A stretch of 64,000 nt of DNA from Pandoraea captiosa (GCF_902459775.1 NZ_CABPSQ010000013.1:1-64000); one strand, 5' to 3'; positions 55,440-64,000 are shown, counted from the stretch's first letter. Notes: generated by a model from the letters alone, not told the origin. Program-made: numbers and translations.

Positions 55440-56939
55440 ATGAGTCTTACCAAAGAAAAAACGCTCGAATTGATGTGGCAGCGCATGGCCGAGCGCGGCG
55501 ACTTTCCGTCGCTGCAACGCTCGGTCACGGGCATCGTGTCCGCCATGCAGAGCGAGAACACCAGCACCGCCGATCTGGCGTCTTCGGTGCTCTCCGATTT
55601 CGCGCTCACCCAAAAGGTCATTCGTCTGGCCAACTCCGCCATGTATGCGCCGTTCGGCTGCAACGTGACGACGGTCTCGCGCGCGATCATGATTCTCGGT
55701 GTCGATACGATCGGTCACCTGGCATTGAGCCTGAAGCTGCTCGAAGGCTTCGGTGAAGTGGCCGCGCGACGCGACGACATGGCGCGCGAGCTCGCCCGCG
55801 CCACGCTGGCCGGCGCCTTCGCGCGCGACATCACGTCGAAGAATGGCATTCGCGACGGTGAGGAAGCCGTCGTTTGCACGTTGCTGCATCATGTCGCGCG
55901 CTTGCTGGTGACCTACTGCTTCCCCGACGAATGGGTGCAGATTCAGGGAATCGCGGTGGCGCAAGGTATTAGCGACAGCGATGCCTGCGAACAGGTGCTG
56001 GGCATCTCGTTCCCGGAACTGGCCGAAGCAGCGGCGCGCAAGTGGGGGTTGCCGGAATCGATTGCGACCAGCATGCGCCCGATCGATCTGGAGGGCGACG
56101 CCCCGTTGTCGCATGCCGACTGGCTGTGCGCCGTGGCGAACATGTCCAACGAGATGGTCATGGAACTCACTCGCGGCGCGGATCCCGGCCGTCTCGCGGA
56201 GCTTGCCGAGCGTTATGCCGACCGCCTGGCGCTGGACATCAGCGAGGTGGTATCCGTCGGCGAGGAAATGGCGCGCGACACGAGCCATCAGGAATTCATC
56301 GCGATCGGCACCGGCGCATCGAATACGCGTCAGCCGCCGGCAGGCAAGCCGCTGGATTCGGCGCGACGCTTGGCCGACGGGCTCTCGGAAGTGCGCGCCG
56401 CGACCAGCGAGACCGACGCCGTCGGCCTGCTCAACCTGACGCTCGAAGCGATCCTGCAATCGTTGGGTTTCGTCAACTGCGCAGCCTTCGTGCGCTCGCC
56501 GGCGGGCAAGTGCTTCGAGATGCGATTCGGCATCGGGCGCGACGTGCAACCCCTGCTGGGTCTCACCTTCCCCGAAGCGTTCGAACCGGACGTCTTTCAC
56601 CTGGCTCTGACCAACGGTCGCGCGATCCTGATCGACAACGCCCGCGAGCCGCGCATCGTGCCGCGTATTCCGCTGTGGCACCGTCAGCACTTCTCGAACG
56701 TGAAGTCGTTTTTCCTGCTGCCGGTGCGCCAGCGCAACCAGACCGTGGCGCTGCTGTACGGCGACTGGGGCGGTGCGTTGTGCGCAGGGGGCATCGGTCC
56801 GAAGGAAATGGAGTTCCTGCATTACATGGGGGACGAAATCTCCAGCAAGCTCGAGAGCGCGGCGCAGCAAAATGCCGCCACGGGCAACACGAGCGATTCG
56901 CTGGCCCGCAAGCCGTCGGGGACGACCGGCATGCGGTGA
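55440..56939 (+). CDS. HDOD domain protein with C-terminal GAF-like domain
   Basis: 499 residues. The HDOD domain covers about 15-230: FPSLQRSVTGIVSAMQSENTSTADLASSVLSDFALTQKVIRLANSAMY, followed by ITSKNGIRDGEEAVVCTLLHHVARLLVTYCFPDEW. The HD metal pair is absent, as expected for HDOD. Residues about 310-475 resemble a GAF domain (LNLTLEAILQSLGFVNCAAFVRS). HDOD proteins act in regulatory complexes, often with c-di-GMP enzymes. It starts 22 bp after the GGDEF-EAL stop without a clear ribosome site and ends at a hairpin terminator, so it is a two-gene operon. Confidence 0.88.
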   Translation: MSLTKEKTLELMWQRMAERGDFPSLQRSVTGIVSAMQSENTSTADLASSVLSDFALTQKVIRLANSAMYAPFGCNVTTVSRAIMILGVDTIGHLALSLKLLEGFGEVAARRDDMARELARATLAGAFARDITSKNGIRDGEEAVVCTLLHHVARLLVTYCFPDEWVQIQGIAVAQGISDSDACEQVLGISFPELAEAAARKWGLPESIATSMRPIDLEGDAPLSHADWLCAVANMSNEMVMELTRGADPGRLAELAERYADRLALDISEVVSVGEEMARDTSHQEFIAIGTGASNTRQPPAGKPLDSARRLADGLSEVRAATSETDAVGLLNLTLEAILQSLGFVNCAAFVRSPAGKCFEMRFGIGRDVQPLLGLTFPEAFEPDVFHLALTNGRAILIDNAREPRIVPRIPLWHRQHFSNVKSFFLLPVRQRNQTVALLYGDWGGALCAGGIGPKEMEFLHYMGDEISSKLESAAQQNAATGNTSDSLARKPSGTTGMR

Positions 56940-56991
56940 GCGTGCATTGAGATAGCCACGCGCCATCACGCCTCGAACGAGGCTCTGGCTG

Positions 56992-57028
56992 ACGCCCGTC
57001 CGACTGTCGTCGACGGGCGTTTCTGTTT
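56992..57028 (+). terminator. Rho-independent terminator after the HDOD gene
   Basis: A 9-bp stem ACGCCCGTC (56992-57000) / GACGGGCGT (57012-57020) with an 11-base loop is followed by TTCTGTTT. Confidence 0.8.
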
Positions 57029-57345
57029 GCGCCGCGCCATGGCGTCGGGCGATGTCGCCGGGTTTCATATGCCAAACGCAATCTTTAGTATTGCGAATCC
57101 AGTATGTTGCCGTGCGGTCATCAGGCAATGCCCCGCGCGTACTGGATGATTCGAACGCACCCGACCGGCGATGCGCCGGAAGAATCCGCCGCTGCCGACG
57201 CCCTGTCTCCCATACGGCATAAGGCTTTCCTGCGTTTTCCGTCACGCCGTTGCTCAGGCGTACCATGTCGCCAGACCGAAGTTTTTCTCCATGACTGCGC
57301 GTCGATAGCGGGTCATGCGCCGCCCTCGGCACGTTCGCGTGTTTT

Positions 57346-57375
57346 TTGACACGACTCGCTGGCCTCCGATAAAAA
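57346..57375 (+). promoter_or_regulatory. Sigma70 promoter of the xanthine/uracil permease gene
   Basis: Consensus TTGACA (57346-57351) is followed after 18 bases by TAAAAA (57370-57375). The predicted start gives a leader of about 64 bases before the ATG at 57446. Confidence 0.65.
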
Positions 57376-57445
57376 ATTTACGCTCGGTTCCACCTTGTGA
57401 ATCACACCTAGTCAATCAAATCGTACGGACGGATCAGGAGAAGAC

Positions 57446-58816
57446 ATGACGCCATCTGCTGCAGCACCGGTGCATCCGGTCGACGAACGCCTGCCGCTGC
57501 CCAAGTTGTTCACGCTGGGATTGCAACACGTGCTGGTGATGTATGCGGGCGCGGTGGCGGTACCGCTGATCATTGGCGGCGCGCTCAAGATGTCGGTCGA
57601 TCAGATCGCGTTTCTCATCAACGCGGACCTTTTCGCCTGCGGTATCGCCACCCTGATTCAGACCCTCGGCCTCTGGATTTTCGGCTTGCGTCTGCCGATC
57701 ATGATGGGCGTGACGTTTACCGCCGTCACCCCGATGATCGCCATCGGCACCAATCCGGATCTCGGCCTGCTCGACATTTATGGAGCGACGATTGCCGCCG
57801 GCATCATCGGCATTCTGATCGCCCCCTTCATCGGCAAGCTGCTGCGGCTATTCCCGCCGGTGGTCACGGGCACCGTCATCACGGTGATCGGCATCTCGCT
57901 GATGGGCGTTGGCATCAATTGGGCGGCGGGTGGGTTCGGCAATCCCGACTACGGCAACCCGCTGTATCTGGGTGTGTCGTTTGCGGTCCTGCTGTGCATT
58001 CTGTTCATCACCAAATACGTGCGGGGATTCTTCGCCAACATTGCGGTGCTGCTGGGTATTCTGTTCGGCACGATCGTCGCGATCGTGTTGGGCAAGGTGT
58101 CCTTTGCCGGGGTATCGGAGGCGCCGTGGTTCGGCTTCGTCATGCCGTTCCATTTCGGCGTGCCGCGCTTCGACCCGATTGCCATCGCCACGATGACGCT
58201 GGTCATGCTCGTGACGTTCATCGAGTCGACCGGCATGTTCCTCGCCGTGGGCGACATCGTGGGTCGGCCGGTCGATCAGAAGACGTTGGTGCGCGGCTTG
58301 CGCGTCGATGGCCTGGGCACGTTGATCGGCGGCATTTTCAACACGTTCCCGTACACCTCGTTTTCGCAAAACGTGGGGTTGGTCGGCGTGACCGGCGTGA
58401 AGAGCCGTTGGGTCTGTGCGATGGGCGGTGTCATTCTGATCGTGCTCGGGTTGTTTCCGAAGGTCGCGCACGTCGTGGCGTCGGTGCCGCAGTTCGTACT
58501 GGGCGGTGCGGGCATCGTGATGTTCGGCATGGTGACGGCTACCGGCATCAAGATTCTCTCGACGGTGGATCTTTCGAAGAACCGTTACAACCTGTACATC
58601 ATCGCGATCAGCATTGGTGTGGGGATGATTCCGGTGGCATCGGACAAGTTCTTCATGAAGCTGCCGCATGCACTGGCGCCGTTCTTCCACAGCGGCATTC
58701 TGCTGGCGTCGATCAGCGCGGTATTGCTCAACGCGCACTTCAACGGTCTGCGCAGCGAAGCGGAAGCGAGCGCGCTGGCCCAGGAAGCAGGGAAACAGGC
58801 CGACGCGGCGCATTAG
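57446..58816 (+). CDS. NCS2 xanthine/uracil permease (XanP/PbuX-like)
   Basis: 456 residues. FTLGLQHVLVMYAGAVAVPLIIGGAL is TM1 with the NCS2 QH motif. TGTVITVIGISLMGVGINW, then TFIESTGMFLAVGDIVGRPVD (TM8 Glu) and GGIFNTFPYTSFSQNVGLVGVTGVKSRWV (TM10 N-x-x-P signature) place it in the xanthine branch. AGGAGAAG precedes the ATG. It imports purine bases or uric-acid-like compounds by proton symport. Its stop codon overlaps the stop of the convergent gene by three bases. Confidence 0.92.
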   Translation: MTPSAAAPVHPVDERLPLPKLFTLGLQHVLVMYAGAVAVPLIIGGALKMSVDQIAFLINADLFACGIATLIQTLGLWIFGLRLPIMMGVTFTAVTPMIAIGTNPDLGLLDIYGATIAAGIIGILIAPFIGKLLRLFPPVVTGTVITVIGISLMGVGINWAAGGFGNPDYGNPLYLGVSFAVLLCILFITKYVRGFFANIAVLLGILFGTIVAIVLGKVSFAGVSEAPWFGFVMPFHFGVPRFDPIAIATMTLVMLVTFIESTGMFLAVGDIVGRPVDQKTLVRGLRVDGLGTLIGGIFNTFPYTSFSQNVGLVGVTGVKSRWVCAMGGVILIVLGLFPKVAHVVASVPQFVLGGAGIVMFGMVTATGIKILSTVDLSKNRYNLYIIAISIGVGMIPVASDKFFMKLPHALAPFFHSGILLASISAVLLNAHFNGLRSEAEASALAQEAGKQADAAH

Positions 58817-60174
58817 ACGCGCTGAGCGACGATCCCGGCATGGCCGCCCAGCGTGTCGACGACAGGCGTCTGGGCCCCATGCACCGGGCGCTCGACATGG
58901 GAGCCGCCGAGCCATTCGCGCCAAAGGCGACGCAGTACGGTTTCCGAGGCGAAGTCCCGTGGCGCCGATGCCATCGCGCCACGACCGATGGTTTTGGCGG
59001 CCGCGCGCCCCATCGCCTGAAATATGTCGCCGTCATGGGCGACCAGATTGGCGTACGCGACCTGATCGGTGGCATCAGAGAAGTCGGGGACCATCAATCG
59101 CAAATAGAACGGCAACATCTCTTCTAGCGACGACGTCGAGGCAGGAAATGCCAAAAGCGACGCGGCCCGCGCCCGCGTCTCGAATTCGGCCAGTGATTTT
59201 TCCATGCTGCCGAACGCCCTCGCCTTGAACGAATCCTGCATGCCGGCGCAGTACAACACCGCGGATTTTCTATTCCGGTCGTCGGCTCCCATCACGGCGG
59301 TTGAGACGAGCACCATCCCGGGCACCGTCAGCCGTTCAATACGTTGGGTGCCGTCGAGGCGAACCCCGATCTCCACGGTGTACGTGAAAAGCTTGTTGCC
59401 TCTGTGATCGACACGATTCTGCGTGGTGGGATGCTCGCACACGGCGCGCATGAGGTTGGCGATCAGGCGCTTGGCGGGAAGCGTCGTGTCAATCTCCTTG
59501 TCGATGCGAGAGGCAAGGACGTCGGCATTCCAGGTCGCGACCGTTTGCAGCGTGTCCGGTTGTTCGAGCACCGCTTCGGCGAGCGACGCCGCGGTTTCGC
59601 GGCCATGATCCTCCGGCAACCCGACGCGTGCCCAGGCGAGCGCCGCGTCGATCAATGGCGTCGCCGACGTGAACGTCGCCGGGTCCTGATGAGGCGTGAG
59701 GCAAATCCACGGTCTGTCGTTGCTTCTGTCGCTGTTTCTGTCATTGTCGTTCGGCCACTGCGAATGTCCGGCGCCGATCAGGATGTCGGCGACGATTTGT
59801 CCGACCGAGCCGATCACGCGGTACTGTCGCTGCGGCGGGTCCGCTTCCCGGTCCGCGCTTCCTTCATCGAGAGAGACACCGACCAGAAGGTTTCTCGGCC
59901 GCATGTCGTCCGGGAGAGCCAGAGACGAGAAGATTTCCCGTGGCAGATCGTCGAGTCTGGCGTCGATGGTGTCGACGCGTGTGGCGATGGATGCCACGTC
60001 CTCGCGTAACGCGCTAGGCGGCGTCGCCGTGGCAGGCATCGACCGAAGTCGCGTCGTCGTCGACACGTCACACCGTGTCGTTCGCGCGCTTTCCTGCGTC
60101 AATGCGGATGGCGCCGGCGGAATCGGGCAATGATGGGAGGAGACGGAGGATGGCGAGGGCGAGTGGATTGGCAT
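58813..60174 (-). CDS. Unknown protein with disordered Ser/Pro-rich N-terminus (possible secreted effector)
   Basis: 453 residues from the ATG at 60174, which has GGAGCG upstream. The first 60 residues are Ser/Thr/Pro-rich, without a Sec signal. An Asn/Asp/Arg-rich low-complexity run (NDNDRNSDRSNDR) lies near 165. The rest looks globular: TAASLAEAVLEQPDTLQTVATWNADVLA, then VDHRGNKLFTYTVEIGVRL and KSAVLYCAGMQDSFKARAFGSM. The last segment is faintly like the dermonecrotic-toxin-type (DUF6543) fold in Pseudomonas proteins. No secretion machinery or chaperone gene is nearby. Function unknown; effector status is a guess from the N-terminus. Confidence 0.65.
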   Translation of the reverse strand: MPIHSPSPSSVSSHHCPIPPAPSALTQESARTTRCDVSTTTRLRSMPATATPPSALREDVASIATRVDTIDARLDDLPREIFSSLALPDDMRPRNLLVGVSLDEGSADREADPPQRQYRVIGSVGQIVADILIGAGHSQWPNDNDRNSDRSNDRPWICLTPHQDPATFTSATPLIDAALAWARVGLPEDHGRETAASLAEAVLEQPDTLQTVATWNADVLASRIDKEIDTTLPAKRLIANLMRAVCEHPTTQNRVDHRGNKLFTYTVEIGVRLDGTQRIERLTVPGMVLVSTAVMGADDRNRKSAVLYCAGMQDSFKARAFGSMEKSLAEFETRARAASLLAFPASTSSLEEMLPFYLRLMVPDFSDATDQVAYANLVAHDGDIFQAMGRAAAKTIGRGAMASAPRDFASETVLRRLWREWLGGSHVERPVHGAQTPVVDTLGGHAGIVAQRV

Positions 60175-60340
60175 GATGCGCTCCGGGTTCGTAGAGGAAA
60201 CCATCGTCGGCGGCAATCGAACAGGAGACACACCGGTCCTGTCATCGCCCCGACCGATGCCCTCATCGTTCTCGCGACGCCGGACAGTCACTTTCAATAA
60301 TCGGCCCGGCACAGGCAAGTCATTTCCCCCGGGGAGCCGG

Positions 60341-63300
60341 TTAATGAAAGTTCCGGCTTGAAATCGTGAGTTCGCCGAGCATCGACGAGAGGTCGATCAG
60401 GCGATGCGCGACCAGATGGGTGACGCGTTCCTCGCGCTGCCACACGCCCTCCACGCCCAGCAGCGACGACGCCAGCAATTCCTTGCGCTGCGCTTCGACC
60501 AGATCGGGCCAGACGATCACGTTGATCACGCCCGTCTCGTCTTCCAGCGACACGAAGACCGTGCCGTTGGCCGTCCCCGGACGCTGGCGTCCCGTCACGA
60601 TACCCACCGTGCGCACGCGTCGCCCGTGCACGCCGTCGGATTGCAATTCCTTCGCCGTGCGCACACGCATCTTTGTCAACTTCTCTCGCAGCAGCAGCAA
60701 CGGATGACGTCTTAACGTCAGTCCCGTACTCGCATAGTCGGCCACGATGTCCTGCCCCTCGGGCATCGGCGGCAGCGCGACCTGCTCGTCGGCACTGCCC
60801 GGCGCGGCGTCGCGCAGGACCGTTGCCCCCAGCAACGGCGTAGGCGGCTGCCAGGCCGCCACGGTCCAACGCGCCTGACGTCGTCCGCCCAGCAATGCCG
60901 ATAGCGCATCCGCCGCGGCCAGTGCATCGAGATCCCGGCGCGATAACATAGCGCGCGCCGTCAGATCGTCGATATCGGTGAAGGGGCGTTGCCTGCGCGC
61001 CGCCTCGATCGCTTTCGCGCCCGCGTCCGACAACCCTTTGACCAGCGACAACCCCAGTCGCACCGCCGGCCGACGTGCATTCCCATATCGGTCGACTCTC
61101 GCCTCGGGACGCGACTCCACATCGCTCACGCACACATCCACCGCGCGCACTTCGACGCGATGCCGCCGCGCATCCTGCACCAGTTGCGAGGCCGAATAGA
61201 ACCCCATCGGCAAACTGTTGAGCAATCCGCACAGGAACATCTCGGGCGCATGGCACTTGAGCCACGCACTCGCATAGGCGAGCGACGCAAAGCTCGCCGC
61301 ATGACTCTCGGGAAAGCCGTACTCGCCAAACCCCTCGATCTGTCGGCAGATCGCCTCGGCAAACTCCCGCGGATAGCCGTTCCTGAGCATCCCGTCGACG
61401 ATGCGCGTCTGGAATTTTTCGAGACCGCCCTTGCGTTTCCATGCGGCCATCGAGCGACGCAATTCGTCGGCATCTCCTGCGGTGAAGTCGGCCGCGATCA
61501 TCGCGATCTGCATGACCTGCTCCTGAAAGATCGGCACGCCCAGTGTGCGCTCCAGCGCCGGTTTGATCGCCTCGCAAGGGTAGTCGACCAACCTCGGATG
61601 CTTTCGCCGCTTCAGATACGGATGCACCATGCCCCCCTGAATCGGCCCGGGCCGCACAATCGCCACCTGCACCACAAGGTCATAAAACTTCGTGGGCTTC
61701 AAACGCGGCAGCATGCTCATCTGCGCACGCGATTCGATCTGGAAAACGCCCACCGTATCGGCGCGGCGAATCATGCCGTAAGTCGCCGGGTCGTCACGTG
61801 GAATGTCGGCCAGCTCGATCGGCGCCCCCCGCCATTCGCCCAACAGATCGAGCGTGCGCCGCAACGCACTCAGCATGCCAAGCGCAAGTACATCGACCTT
61901 GAGCAACTTGAGCGTCTCGATATCGTCCTTGTCCCACTGAATGACATAGCGATCTTCCATCGCCGCCGGCGCAATCGGCACGAGACGTGAGAGCTTGTCG
62001 CGCGAGATCACGAAGCCGCCGACGTGCTGCGACAGATGCCGGGGAAAGCCGATCAGTCGTGCGACCAGATCGGCCCACAGACGTGTGAGCGGCGCATCCG
62101 GCGAGAGTCCCTGCGCCGCCATGCGTGCGAGCAGATTCTCTTTACCGTCCCACCACTGTTGACTCTGCGCGACCTGCTCGACGATGGACAGATCGATGCC
62201 CAATGCACGCCCGGTGTCGCGCACCGCACTGCGCATGCGGTAACTGATGACCGTTGCGGCCAGCGCCGCCCGATCGTTGCCGTACTTCCTGTAGATGTAC
62301 TGGATGACGATCTCGCGTTTCTGGTGCTCGAAGTCGACGTCGATATCCGGCGGTTCCTTGCGTTCCTTCGACAGAAAACGACCGAACAGCACTTGCGCTT
62401 CATCGGGGTTCACCGCCGTGATGCCCAGGCAATAGCACACGGCCGAGTTCGCGGCTGAGCCGCGCCCCTGGCACAGGATATTTTGACTGCGGGCGAAGCT
62501 CACAATGTCGTAGACGGTCAGGAAATACGGTTCGTATTCAAGCTCCCCAATGAGCTTCAGTTCCGTTTCCAGCAGCTTCACCACTTTCTCCGGCACACCG
62601 TTCGGATAACGGCGTCGCGCCCCCTTCCAGACTTCCTGATGCAGATACGATTCCGGTGTGAACCCGGCCGGCACCAGTTCCTCCGGATACTCGTAGCGCA
62701 GCGTGCGCAAGTCGAAATGGCATCGCGACGCAATCGCGATCGTCTCGGCCAGCGCCGCTTTCGGATAAAGCCACGAAAGCCGCAGGCGGGGGCGCAAATG
62801 CTGCTCGGCATTGGCGGTGAGCGCCAGTCCGCATGCCTGCACCGGCTTACCCAGGCCGATCGCCGTGAGCGTGTCCTGCAACGGTTTGCGCGAGCGCACA
62901 TGCATGAGCACGTGACCTGTGGCGACGAGCGGTACACCGCATTCGTGAGAGATTGCGCGCAGCCGCGCCAGATGGGCATCGTCATCGGCACGATGGTGAC
63001 GCTCCAGTGCCAGCCAGACGCGTCCCTCGCCAAAGGTGCGCGCCGCCCACCGAGTCTGGGCCAGCGTGCGCTCGTGGCTCGCGCCGGGATCGGGCACGAG
63101 AATCATCAGACACCCTCGCAAACCGCGCAGATGGGCCTGTGCCCCGGTCGGTGCGCAGAAGTCTCTCGCATGCAGACGATAACTGCGGTTCGGCCCCCGC
63201 ATACGCCCGAGCGTAATCATCTCCGACAAATTACCGTAGCCTTCACGGTGCTGGGCAAGCGCGACCAGATGCACCGTGCCCAGTGCATCGAGCGCCTCGC

Positions 63301-63910
63301 GATCGGTCGGATCCATGAAATCGCCGCGATCGCCATGATCGCGCTGATCGCCCTGATCACGGTAGTGGCTGTGGTTGGATGCCGTAGCGTCGACGCCGGG
63401 CAGCGGGGTGCGAGACGGCTGCTGTGGTGGAAGTGACGGATGCAGCAGCGATGGCTGAGACCGGGAAGGATGAAACTGGGGAGAATGAGACTGGGAGGAA
63501 TGAGACGAAGGCGGGTTCGATGATCGACCGTCCGGGGTCACCGGTAATGGCGACGAGGTCCCTTCAGGGGTCAGACGAAACTCGCTGCCCACGATCAAAG
63601 CCATGTGCTTGTGCTCGGGTTTGGCCACTTCCGCCAGCGCGCGGACGACGCCGGCCAGCGAACACTCGTCGGTGATCGCCAACGCCGTGTATCCCAGATG
63701 AACCGCCCGCGCGACCAATTCTTCCGGGTGCGACGCCCCCCGCTGAAACGAGAAATTCGACAGGCAATGCAACTCGGCATACGCGGGCAGACTGCCGTCA
63801 TCCTCACCGCGCAGGCGAGACGGATCCGCACCGGGCGTATCGATGCCGTCGTCGTTGGCGACCAGCCCTTCGGCGGGTCCTTGCCATGAGAAGAAATCGT
63901 CGAAATTCAT
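60341..63910 (-). CDS. dnaE2: Error-prone DNA polymerase DnaE2
   Basis: 1,189 residues. The PHP domain begins at AYAELHCLSNFSFQRGASHPEELV (near 43) after a 40-residue extension. The polymerase core has the catalytic PPDIDVDFEHQKR near 521, then YVIQWDKDDIE and GLPIFQEQ-type segments (GVPIFQEQVMQIA). The OB-fold (RTVGIVTGRQRPGTANGTVFVSLEDETG) closes the chain. DnaE2 acts with ImuA and ImuB in SOS mutagenesis. Usual length is about 1,050-1,090; the excess is a low-complexity insertion at residues 114-208 inside the PHP domain. imuB lies directly upstream. Confidence 0.93.
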   Translation of the reverse strand: MNFDDFFSWQGPAEGLVANDDGIDTPGADPSRLRGEDDGSLPAYAELHCLSNFSFQRGASHPEELVARAVHLGYTALAITDECSLAGVVRALAEVAKPEHKHMALIVGSEFRLTPEGTSSPLPVTPDGRSSNPPSSHSSQSHSPQFHPSRSQPSLLHPSLPPQQPSRTPLPGVDATASNHSHYRDQGDQRDHGDRGDFMDPTDREALDALGTVHLVALAQHREGYGNLSEMITLGRMRGPNRSYRLHARDFCAPTGAQAHLRGLRGCLMILVPDPGASHERTLAQTRWAARTFGEGRVWLALERHHRADDDAHLARLRAISHECGVPLVATGHVLMHVRSRKPLQDTLTAIGLGKPVQACGLALTANAEQHLRPRLRLSWLYPKAALAETIAIASRCHFDLRTLRYEYPEELVPAGFTPESYLHQEVWKGARRRYPNGVPEKVVKLLETELKLIGELEYEPYFLTVYDIVSFARSQNILCQGRGSAANSAVCYCLGITAVNPDEAQVLFGRFLSKERKEPPDIDVDFEHQKREIVIQYIYRKYGNDRAALAATVISYRMRSAVRDTGRALGIDLSIVEQVAQSQQWWDGKENLLARMAAQGLSPDAPLTRLWADLVARLIGFPRHLSQHVGGFVISRDKLSRLVPIAPAAMEDRYVIQWDKDDIETLKLLKVDVLALGMLSALRRTLDLLGEWRGAPIELADIPRDDPATYGMIRRADTVGVFQIESRAQMSMLPRLKPTKFYDLVVQVAIVRPGPIQGGMVHPYLKRRKHPRLVDYPCEAIKPALERTLGVPIFQEQVMQIAMIAADFTAGDADELRRSMAAWKRKGGLEKFQTRIVDGMLRNGYPREFAEAICRQIEGFGEYGFPESHAASFASLAYASAWLKCHAPEMFLCGLLNSLPMGFYSASQLVQDARRHRVEVRAVDVCVSDVESRPEARVDRYGNARRPAVRLGLSLVKGLSDAGAKAIEAARRQRPFTDIDDLTARAMLSRRDLDALAAADALSALLGGRRQARWTVAAWQPPTPLLGATVLRDAAPGSADEQVALPPMPEGQDIVADYASTGLTLRRHPLLLLREKLTKMRVRTAKELQSDGVHGRRVRTVGIVTGRQRPGTANGTVFVSLEDETGVINVIVWPDLVEAQRKELLASSLLGVEGVWQREERVTHLVAHRLIDLSSMLGELTISSRNFH
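63457..63516 (-). repeat. Imperfect 15-bp tandem repeats inside dnaE2
   Basis: Four degenerate 15-bp units (plus strand GAGACCGGGAAGGAT, GAAACTGGGGAGAAT, GAGACTGGGAGGAAT, GAGACGAAGGCGGGT) stand in tandem. They keep the reading frame and encode five-residue Ser/His/Pro/Gln units in the DnaE2 insertion. They may vary in copy number between strains. Confidence 0.65.
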
Positions 63911-63970
63911 CGGACAGCCATTCCACCGGCTTCAATCTGCTTCAATCTGCTTCATCAGCTTCTGCTGGCC

Positions 63971-64000
63971 TCAACCGAACAGACCATGCAGATACCACGC
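63971..64000 (-). CDS. imuB: C-terminus of ImuB (Y-family polymerase-like protein), partial
   Basis: Reading leftward from the window edge, the last codons give AWYLHGLFG followed by a stop at 63971-63973. A W-x-x-HGLF ending is the usual C-terminus of ImuB, the clamp-binding partner of DnaE2, and the gene lies 60 bp upstream of dnaE2 in the same direction, as in imuA-imuB-dnaE2 cassettes. Only nine residues are visible. Confidence 0.6.
   Translation of the reverse strand, partial: AWYLHGLFG

Larger units (their letters stand above)
56940..57445. other. Intergenic region with terminator and permease promoter
   Basis: 506 bp. A terminator is at 56992-57028 and a promoter at 57346-57375 (listed separately). 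Between them I see only a GCCTCG-AAC-GAGGC-like hairpin near 56970 and no convincing gene; an 81-codon frame at 57104-57349 overlaps the promoter and is not called. Confidence 0.5.

Noticed and set aside
1-64000. Search for CRISPR arrays, insertion sequences, integrases and prophage genes
   Set aside because: No regularly spaced repeats, transposase or integrase motifs, or phage structural genes were seen on either strand.

Overview
The window is chromosomal DNA of a high-GC betaproteobacterium. The gene content (Burkholderia-type porin, monomeric NADP-isocitrate dehydrogenase, large 180-class NAD-glutamate dehydrogenase, aerobic 2-aminobenzoyl-CoA pathway, ImuB-DnaE2 mutagenesis cassette) points to the Burkholderiales. 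A Burkholderiaceae genus such as Pandoraea is my best guess, from gene style only. I see no CRISPR array, insertion sequence, integrase or prophage; this is dense core and metabolic-accessory DNA.

Layout. 1-8.7 kb: seven leftward genes form a hybrid CoA-dependent aerobic anthranilate (2-aminobenzoate) pathway: dearomatising monooxygenase/reductase, SDR, enoyl-CoA hydratase, acyl-CoA dehydrogenase, CoA ligase, thioesterase and RidA deaminase, with a sigma70-like promoter and small palindrome in front. 8.8-12.8 kb: an MHS transporter and M20 amidohydrolase operon with a divergent LysR regulator. 12.9-16.4 kb: DHA2 drug exporter and propionyl-CoA synthetase. 16.7-22.2 kb: housekeeping block (mltD, gloB, a methyltransferase, rnhA, dnaQ, tRNA-Val(CAC)). 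22.3-25.6 kb: a DUF560/Slam-type (type XI) outer-membrane exporter with an adjacent secreted FecR-like/beta-barrel cargo protein, and a Fur-box-like site further upstream. 25.6-27.9 kb: monomeric icd.

28-41.4 kb is transport-rich: three MFS carriers (two of them paralogous YhhS/YfcJ types), an Na/Pi-cotransporter-like gene behind a TetR regulator, a PF10118 hydrolase, a porin, an AzgA-type purine permease, and a GNAT/MocR divergent pair. 41.5-48.8 kb: NAD-GDH, RNA helicase dbpA and a small lipoprotein. 48.8-53.1 kb: LysR, D-amino-acid dehydrogenase, acidic-amino-acid-type binding protein and Asp/Glu racemase, read as a D-amino-acid scavenging locus. 53.6-56.9 kb: a GGDEF-EAL protein with an HDOD-GAF partner. 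57.4-64 kb: a xanthine/uracil permease, a convergent unknown protein with an effector-like disordered N-terminus, dnaE2 with an unusual low-complexity insertion, and the last codons of imuB.

The most interesting items are the type XI-like exporter/cargo pair with its possible iron control, the DnaE2 insertion built on 15-bp repeats, the unknown 453-residue protein, and the D-amino-acid locus whose binding protein has no permease beside it. Start codons were chosen from ribosome-binding sites and family alignment in memory; no database search was possible.
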